Part shown: positions 59,726-64,000 of the stretch, piece by piece | How positions within the stretch are numbered: the first letter of the stretch is position 1 | How the letters are laid out: each line of letters opens with the position of its first letter | Origin: Chitinophagaceae bacterium | GTDB taxonomy: Bacteria > Bacteroidota > Bacteroidia > Chitinophagales > Chitinophagaceae | NCBI GenBank assembly: GCA_019752045.1 | Contig: JAIEMP010000005.1 | Span: 1 to 64,000, forward strand | Length of the DNA: 64,000 bases | Direction: 5' to 3' | The notes under the pieces: model-generated | Databases searched by the model: none | What the model was told of the DNA's origin: nothing | Seen by the model: only the letters and a program-made list of their open reading frames with translations | Position numbers and translations under genes: made by a program

Positions 59726-59750
59726 GGTTCGTGAAGACACGAACCACGGC
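59726..59750. repeat. 25-base arm of inverted repeat, right
   Basis: GGTTCGTGAAGACACGAACC followed by ACGGC. The exact complement is at 59551-59575. Confidence 0.85.
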
Positions 59751-59759
59751 AGCAGTAGA

Positions 59760-59836
59760 GGCATGCACACTTTTCTCATGTGGAAATGGATTTGGGCTGG
59801 GAGAAAATACGAATGTTTAAATCTAATTCTTAAACT
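59760..59836 (-). pseudogene. relic of M20 gene 3' end and flank
   Basis: The stretch aligns with 54672-54747 (CACTTTTCTCATG and CGAATGTTTA shared exactly), including the last codons of the M20 gene there. In the matching frame it reads Phe-Lys-Asn and a stop instead of Phe-Lys-Lys and a stop, after an upstream stop. The gene body is absent. The rest of the gap to 59939 shows nothing recognisable. Confidence 0.6.
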
Positions 59837-59938
59837 ACACACTTCAAAACATGTTTTATTCAAGCCCAAATTATAAAACAAACCCCACCAGTTTTTAAAT
59901 TATGATGAGGTTGTTTATCAATCAACATGGAATAAGGG

Positions 59939-60682
59939 CTATTTTGAACTTAAGTCTTTACGCATAAAAAGCAATTCGCTCCAGCTTTCAGCAACGTATT
60001 CTGCCACATCTTTTAAATACTGTGCATAAGAACCTTCGCCATTTGCGGCTTCGTACACTTCTTTAAACGGCTTGCGAAAACCAACTGCTCTTTCTTTTAA
60101 TCCCTGCTTATATCTTGTTGTTAACGTAAACTGTCCGGGGCCGGAGCCACTGGCTGTATACACCGCAACAGTTACACCGGAAGCCTCCCATGCTTTTTTT
60201 ATTTTTTTCAGCATTGCTTCGACATGATCATTCTTACCCGGCTTTGGATAGATGTGGGAAATCTGGATTTTATCTGTAAACTCTCCCAAAGCAATCGTGC
60301 TTAATGATTCCTGGTAAACAGAGTAACCGCCGCTTTGCCTGTCAGTTAAATAAATGGCTACGTTTTTATTCCAGTCTGCCTGATGCTCTGGGTTTATATC
60401 GCCTCTTGCATCTTCGCTTTCCCATGTCTTAGGTCCTTCGGTAATATGATAGCCACCAATATCAGGACCTGATTGAATGGCAAACACACGCCAATGATTA
60501 TCACCCGTGTGATATTTTTGTGCATGGGCGGCAAGGGCTTTTTCAAATTCCACAATCTTATCAATTTTAGGAAATACTCTGTGAGTTGAAATCACATTCT
60601 TGGTTTGGCTGATGGCAGCAAAAGGAACTGTGAGCAACACCAATGCAAACAGTTTCATGTTGAAAAGAAAATTCTTGTTCAT
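59939..60682 (-). CDS. secreted protein with two ferredoxin-like (dimeric alpha-beta barrel) halves
   Basis: This 247-residue protein has a signal peptide (FALVLLTVPFAAISQ). Two similar halves, each about 90 residues, start with a strand and helix (VISTHRVFPKIDKIVEFEKA; IQISHIYPKPGKNDHVEAML). Each ends in a strand pair around a Gly-rich turn (QSGPDIGGYHIT; SGSGPGQFTL). This suggests an internal duplication of a NIPSNAP/monooxygenase-like fold, which is inference. It is a single gene with its own promoter region. Confidence 0.55.
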   Translation of the reverse strand: MNKNFLFNMKLFALVLLTVPFAAISQTKNVISTHRVFPKIDKIVEFEKALAAHAQKYHTGDNHWRVFAIQSGPDIGGYHITEGPKTWESEDARGDINPEHQADWNKNVAIYLTDRQSGGYSVYQESLSTIALGEFTDKIQISHIYPKPGKNDHVEAMLKKIKKAWEASGVTVAVYTASGSGPGQFTLTTRYKQGLKERAVGFRKPFKEVYEAANGEGSYAQYLKDVAEYVAESWSELLFMRKDLSSK

Positions 60683-60870
60683 TGTTGTTTGATTTTAACA
60701 GTGAGGAAATTTTTGTTGATTGATTAAATAACTGATAACTGTTTCTTATCAATTACAACCGAAACCTACAAAGCTCTTACAATGAAAACAAGCATGTAAG
60801 GACGAAGCGGCGGGAGAACTGTCCGAAGGATGGGTTTTATTTATCGGAGGAGGAAGCCGAAGCAGGAATA

Positions 60871-60917
60871 AACAAAGAGGTCAAGAGTTTAAGAGAAGAA
60901 AGCAAACCCTCTTTGTT
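60871..60917 (-). terminator. possible terminator downstream of the TPR kinase
   Basis: AACAAAGAGG and CCTCTTTGTT are exact inverted arms (60871-60880 and 60908-60917) with a 27-base loop. They begin 12 bases after the kinase stop on the minus strand. The long loop makes it weaker than the others. Confidence 0.4.
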
Positions 60918-60928
60918 ATTTTTATTCA

Positions 60929-62977
60929 TCACGCCGCTTTCCCTGTTTTAAACTCAAAGTAAATTTTGGTGCCATCATTTACTTCTTCTTTCATGGTACC
61001 GCTGAGTTGTTGTGTGAGTAACGAAACTAATTGACCTCCAAAGCCCGTACCATGTGTAATACCGCTTTTACCAACTCCGTTATCACTCACTTCCAATTGC
61101 AGTACGCCATTGTTTTGTTTCTGCATCTTAATCATCACCTTGCCTTGCTGCCCCTGCGGGAAGGCGTACTTCAAAGTATTGGTCAATAGTTCATTTACAA
61201 TCAACCCCAGCGGAACAGCGGTATCAATATCTACATCTAATTTTTCCATGGCACATTCAATGGTGATCCGCTTTTCAGCACCAAATGAATCCAATATACT
61301 TTCACTGAGGTTGATGAAGTAATCTTTCATTTCAATAGCGCCAAGGTTAGCGCCCTGATATAATTTCTGATGTACTATTCCAATACTCTGCACACGGTTT
61401 TGACTTTCCTGCATGGCATCTTTTGTTTGTTCATCACTAATCTGTGCACTTTGCAAGGCCAACAAGCTGCTCACTACTTCTAAATTATTTTTTACACGGT
61501 GATGAATTTCACGCAACAATAATTCTTTATCCTGCAACAGTTGATCACTTCGCTTTTTTTCTTTCGCCAGTTTGTTGCGCTGGTACAAGGCTATAACGGA
61601 AAATACCAGCACAACCGCCAGCACAGCAAAAGAAGCATTGCGGATATTGCGTTGCCGTTTGATTTCTTCTGCAGCCAGCAAATCTTTTTTCTCCTGCTCT
61701 GCTTTTGCAATCGCTTCTTTCTTATCATTTTCAAAATGCAATTGAGAGCCTACTAATTTTTTCAAGGATTCTTTTGAGTAAGCGCTGTCTCTTATAGTGA
61801 TGTATTCTTTATAATGCCGGTAAGCACTTTGCCAGTTGCCGGTAGCGCTGTCATACATTTGTTTACCTGCGTAATAATCACTCATGGCCATTTTGCTTTT
61901 GAGTGCATCATACAAATTTTTGGAAGCGTTAAAATAATAATTGGCTTTGTCGTAATTTTTTAAGGATGTATAAACCGTTGCCATATCTGCATACAAGCCT
62001 GCAAGCTCCTGTTTGCTTGAAATAGATTTATACGCTGCTTCAGATGAAATATAATTAGAGAGTGCTTCATTATAATTCTCAATGGCACGGTAGTAGTGCC
62101 CCAGCTTCCGGTACACATTAGCAAGTATCTGCACATCGTTTACTTCTTTTGCCAATTGTAATGCAGTTAAACAATGCTGCTCTGCTTCTTTAAAATTTTT
62201 ATTGATGATATAAATATTGCCAAGATCATTGTAATAATAAATCTGCTCAATCTTATTGTTTGTTTCTTTTGAAACCTGCAAGCCTTGTTTGAAATACTTC
62301 AGTGCTTCCGGGATATTTCCAAGCGCCATGTAATTAGAAGCAAGCATGTGTGCTGCATGACCTATCGCATCTTTGTCGCCAAGTTTTTCACTCAATTTTA
62401 AATAATCATATGCTGTTTGTGTGGCAGCGGCTGAGTTACCTTCCACATCATACAAATACGTTAAGATGTCGTAAGCAGTTGCCATGTTTTGCAAATCACC
62501 TGCTGCCTGGTTGTATTTCAATGCTTCGTTTAATGAAGCTCTTCCTTCCTGCAGTTGTCCATCATCAATATAATCCTGACCTATTTCTATAAGCACACGG
62601 CCGGCAGCATGTGTGTTGTTCGTTTGCTTATACAACTCAAGTGCTTCTTTATGAAATGTAAGCGCTTCTTTGAAGTTGCCCATGCGCCAGTACAGCCTTG
62701 CCGCTCTGTGTTTTATTTTGGCAATACCCGGTTTCCAGTTTAATGTTTGTGCAAGCTCCAACGCTGTTTGCTTATAAGTGATGCCCTGTTCCGGTTTATA
62801 ATATACATGTGCAAGCATCAGTTCTGCATATAAGTTCACTTTTGCTGAATCAGCTTTTAAAGTTGGTAATAAACGAAGCAAAGAATCAACCACCATCCTG
62901 TCAGCTCTTTGAGCAAACGAATGGTACTGAAACAACAACAGCAGTACGAGGATGGAAAAGATTTTTTGTTTCACCAT
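60929..62977 (-). CDS. TPR-containing sensor histidine kinase (HisKA_2)
   Basis: This 682-residue protein has a signal peptide (LVLLLLFQYHSFAQ) and about eight tetratricopeptide repeats (60-400, e.g. ALTFHKEALELYKQTNN, ALKYFKQGLQVSKETNN). One membrane segment follows (about 447-466, ASFAVLAVVLVFSVIALYQ). The HisKA_2 motif REIHHRVKNNLEVVSSLLAL has its phospho-acceptor His at 492/493, and the HATPase shows NTLKYAF and VSDNGVGK. The periplasmic TPRs sense an unknown partner. The cognate LytTR regulator gene is 13 bases upstream and transcribed first. Confidence 0.9.
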   Translation of the reverse strand: MVKQKIFSILVLLLLFQYHSFAQRADRMVVDSLLRLLPTLKADSAKVNLYAELMLAHVYYKPEQGITYKQTALELAQTLNWKPGIAKIKHRAARLYWRMGNFKEALTFHKEALELYKQTNNTHAAGRVLIEIGQDYIDDGQLQEGRASLNEALKYNQAAGDLQNMATAYDILTYLYDVEGNSAAATQTAYDYLKLSEKLGDKDAIGHAAHMLASNYMALGNIPEALKYFKQGLQVSKETNNKIEQIYYYNDLGNIYIINKNFKEAEQHCLTALQLAKEVNDVQILANVYRKLGHYYRAIENYNEALSNYISSEAAYKSISSKQELAGLYADMATVYTSLKNYDKANYYFNASKNLYDALKSKMAMSDYYAGKQMYDSATGNWQSAYRHYKEYITIRDSAYSKESLKKLVGSQLHFENDKKEAIAKAEQEKKDLLAAEEIKRQRNIRNASFAVLAVVLVFSVIALYQRNKLAKEKKRSDQLLQDKELLLREIHHRVKNNLEVVSSLLALQSAQISDEQTKDAMQESQNRVQSIGIVHQKLYQGANLGAIEMKDYFINLSESILDSFGAEKRITIECAMEKLDVDIDTAVPLGLIVNELLTNTLKYAFPQGQQGKVMIKMQKQNNGVLQLEVSDNGVGKSGITHGTGFGGQLVSLLTQQLSGTMKEEVNDGTKIYFEFKTGKAA

Positions 62978-62990
62978 TGCTCAATCAACT

Positions 62991-63737
62991 TTACAAAGTT
63001 TGCAAACGTTGCATTAACTGTTCTCTCATACCTGTACCCAGCGGAATTGGTTTTTGTGCAATCATTACATGGTGCTCGGTCACTTCATCAACACACATGA
63101 TATTGATCACATAGGAACGATGGATTCGCTGAAACAACTGTGCGGGCAACTTCTCTTCAATTGTTTTTAGGGTGATGGACAGAAGATATTCTTTGTGTAT
63201 GGTAAAAATGCGGCTGTAGTTGCGGTCTGCTTCAATGAACAGGATATCTGCCAGCATTATTTTCTGCATTTTTTCTTTATGCCTGACAAAAATGCGATCG
63301 TTTAAAATAAACGGTTGTTCCTCACCGTCAGTTACTTCCATGGCTCCCGTATCATTCTCTGCCATGCGGCTGATGGTGAGTTCAATGGCACGTTGCAGAT
63401 CCAGTTGTTTGAATGGTTTGGCTATAAAAGCAAAAGGCCTTGTTGCTTTGGCACGGTTGAATGTGGCGTCATCTGAATTGGCTGTCACATAAATGATGGG
63501 AATATTGTGCTTCTGATGAATTTGTTGTGCTGTTTCTATGCCATCCATAGTTCCTTTCAATTGAATATCAAGCAACACAATATCCGGTTTATTTTGCTCC
63601 AAATGAAGAAGGGCCTCATCACCACGGGGCAGGATGCCCGTTACTTCATAACCAAGCGATGTAAGCTGCATGGAAATTTTGGCTCCAATGATCATCTCAT
63701 CTTCAACCACCAGTATTTTTACAGACGTGTTCAACAA
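62991..63737 (-). CDS. LytTR-type response regulator
   Basis: This 248-residue regulator has a receiver domain (acidic VEDE 11-14, phospho-acceptor Asp57 in VLLDIQL, later Lys in IAKPFKQ). A C-terminal LytTR DNA-binding domain follows (FVRHKEKMQKIMLADILFIE, FQRIHRSYVINI). It sits directly upstream of the TPR kinase gene, so they form one signalling pair of the type that is widespread in Bacteroidota. Confidence 0.9.
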   Translation of the reverse strand: MLNTSVKILVVEDEMIIGAKISMQLTSLGYEVTGILPRGDEALLHLEQNKPDIVLLDIQLKGTMDGIETAQQIHQKHNIPIIYVTANSDDATFNRAKATRPFAFIAKPFKQLDLQRAIELTISRMAENDTGAMEVTDGEEQPFILNDRIFVRHKEKMQKIMLADILFIEADRNYSRIFTIHKEYLLSITLKTIEEKLPAQLFQRIHRSYVINIMCVDEVTEHHVMIAQKPIPLGTGMREQLMQRLQTL

Positions 63738-63812
63738 TGTGTTTTGTTATTTGAAATGATGGAACTAATGGGATTATCCACTTAAGGTAACAAGAAGAGT
63801 TGATGCCAGCAA

Positions 63813-64000
63813 CTACTGTGCTGTGTTTTTCATATTGGCTTCAAATACCCTGATAAAATTTCCACCCAGTATTTTCTGAATATTTTTTTTACTGTAGCCT
63901 CTTTCCAGCAATGCTTTTGTGATCAATGGAAAATCTTCCACACCATTCAACTCCAGCGGTGGCGCTTCAATACCATCAAAGTCGCTGCCCATACCTACAT
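63813..64000 (-). CDS. membrane dipeptidase (M19) C-terminal fragment
   Basis: The partial gene runs off the right edge. The 62 codons present read VGMGSDFDGIEAPPLEL and continue to GYSKKNIQKILGGNFIRVF, the C-terminal end of renal-dipeptidase-type M19 enzymes (the GSDFDG turn carries the substrate-site Asp). The stop TAG is at 63813-63815. The N-terminal zinc site lies outside the window. Confidence 0.85.
   Translation of the reverse strand, partial: VGMGSDFDGIEAPPLELNGVEDFPLITKALLERGYSKKNIQKILGGNFIRVFEANMKNTAQ

Overview
The window looks like chromosomal DNA of a Bacteroidota bacterium, most probably a member of the Chitinophagaceae. The grounds are an AT-rich sequence with very few Shine-Dalgarno sites, a type IX secretion (CHU_C-type) sorting domain, a fused two-domain branched-chain 2-oxoacid dehydrogenase E1, the futalosine menaquinone enzyme MqnC, DUF2490/DUF5694/DUF885/DUF6922 proteins, a 7TM-DISM histidine kinase, and a family of proteins carrying the N-terminal MEVHHH...WEFLMLFLAV signature. 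The genus assignment is inference. I see no tRNA, rRNA, CRISPR array or intact transposase.

Layout. 0.3-5.5 kb (minus strand): secreted or membrane proteins (retropepsin-like protease, DUF5694, HXXEE, S41 peptidase, lipoprotein). 5.9-11.5 kb: mqnC, divergent from a bilobal aspartyl protease with PDZ, a catalytic/non-catalytic M16 peptidase pair and a small holin-like membrane protein. 11.5-15.8 kb: T9SS-type and lipoprotein genes. 15.8-22 kb (plus strand): the E1 fusion with a palindromic element inserted in frame in its linker, a zeta-like toxin with a 53-codon partner, a Prc-type peptidase and a secreted helical protein. 22-35.7 kb: two-component pair, coil/beta-barrel protein, penicillin-acylase-like hydrolase, DUF2490, HD, YitT, APC permease, TPR protein and a DUF4143 ATPase behind a strong palindrome.

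35.7-45.3 kb is the most unusual region: one tightly packed minus-strand operon. It opens with a DUF6922/AbiEii-type nucleotidyltransferase pair. Eight full-length paralogues (307-328 aa) of an uncharacterised single-pass membrane family follow, interrupted once by a Bro-N gene. Each paralogue has an acidic Pro-rich N-terminal tail, a His cluster, a near-invariant membrane segment and a divergent periplasmic domain with a QLKNSGxLRLI-like motif. Just downstream lies an internally deleted agmatine deiminase remnant that joins the family's N-terminus to its catalytic-Cys C-terminus.

45.3-60.7 kb is a minus-strand catabolic block (amine oxidases x2, M20 hydrolases x2, D-aminoacylase-like amidohydrolase, intradiol dioxygenase, DUF885, DUF3500, DUF2306 x2). 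It carries five copies of a 116-117 bp intergenic element with four consecutive hairpins and compensatory base changes. Every copy lies 28-71 bp upstream of a start codon. A truncated sixth copy and several gene-end relics abut these repeats, so the block appears to have evolved by duplication and deletion at them. 60.9-64.0 kb holds a TPR histidine kinase/LytTR regulator pair and the C-terminal end of an M19 dipeptidase.
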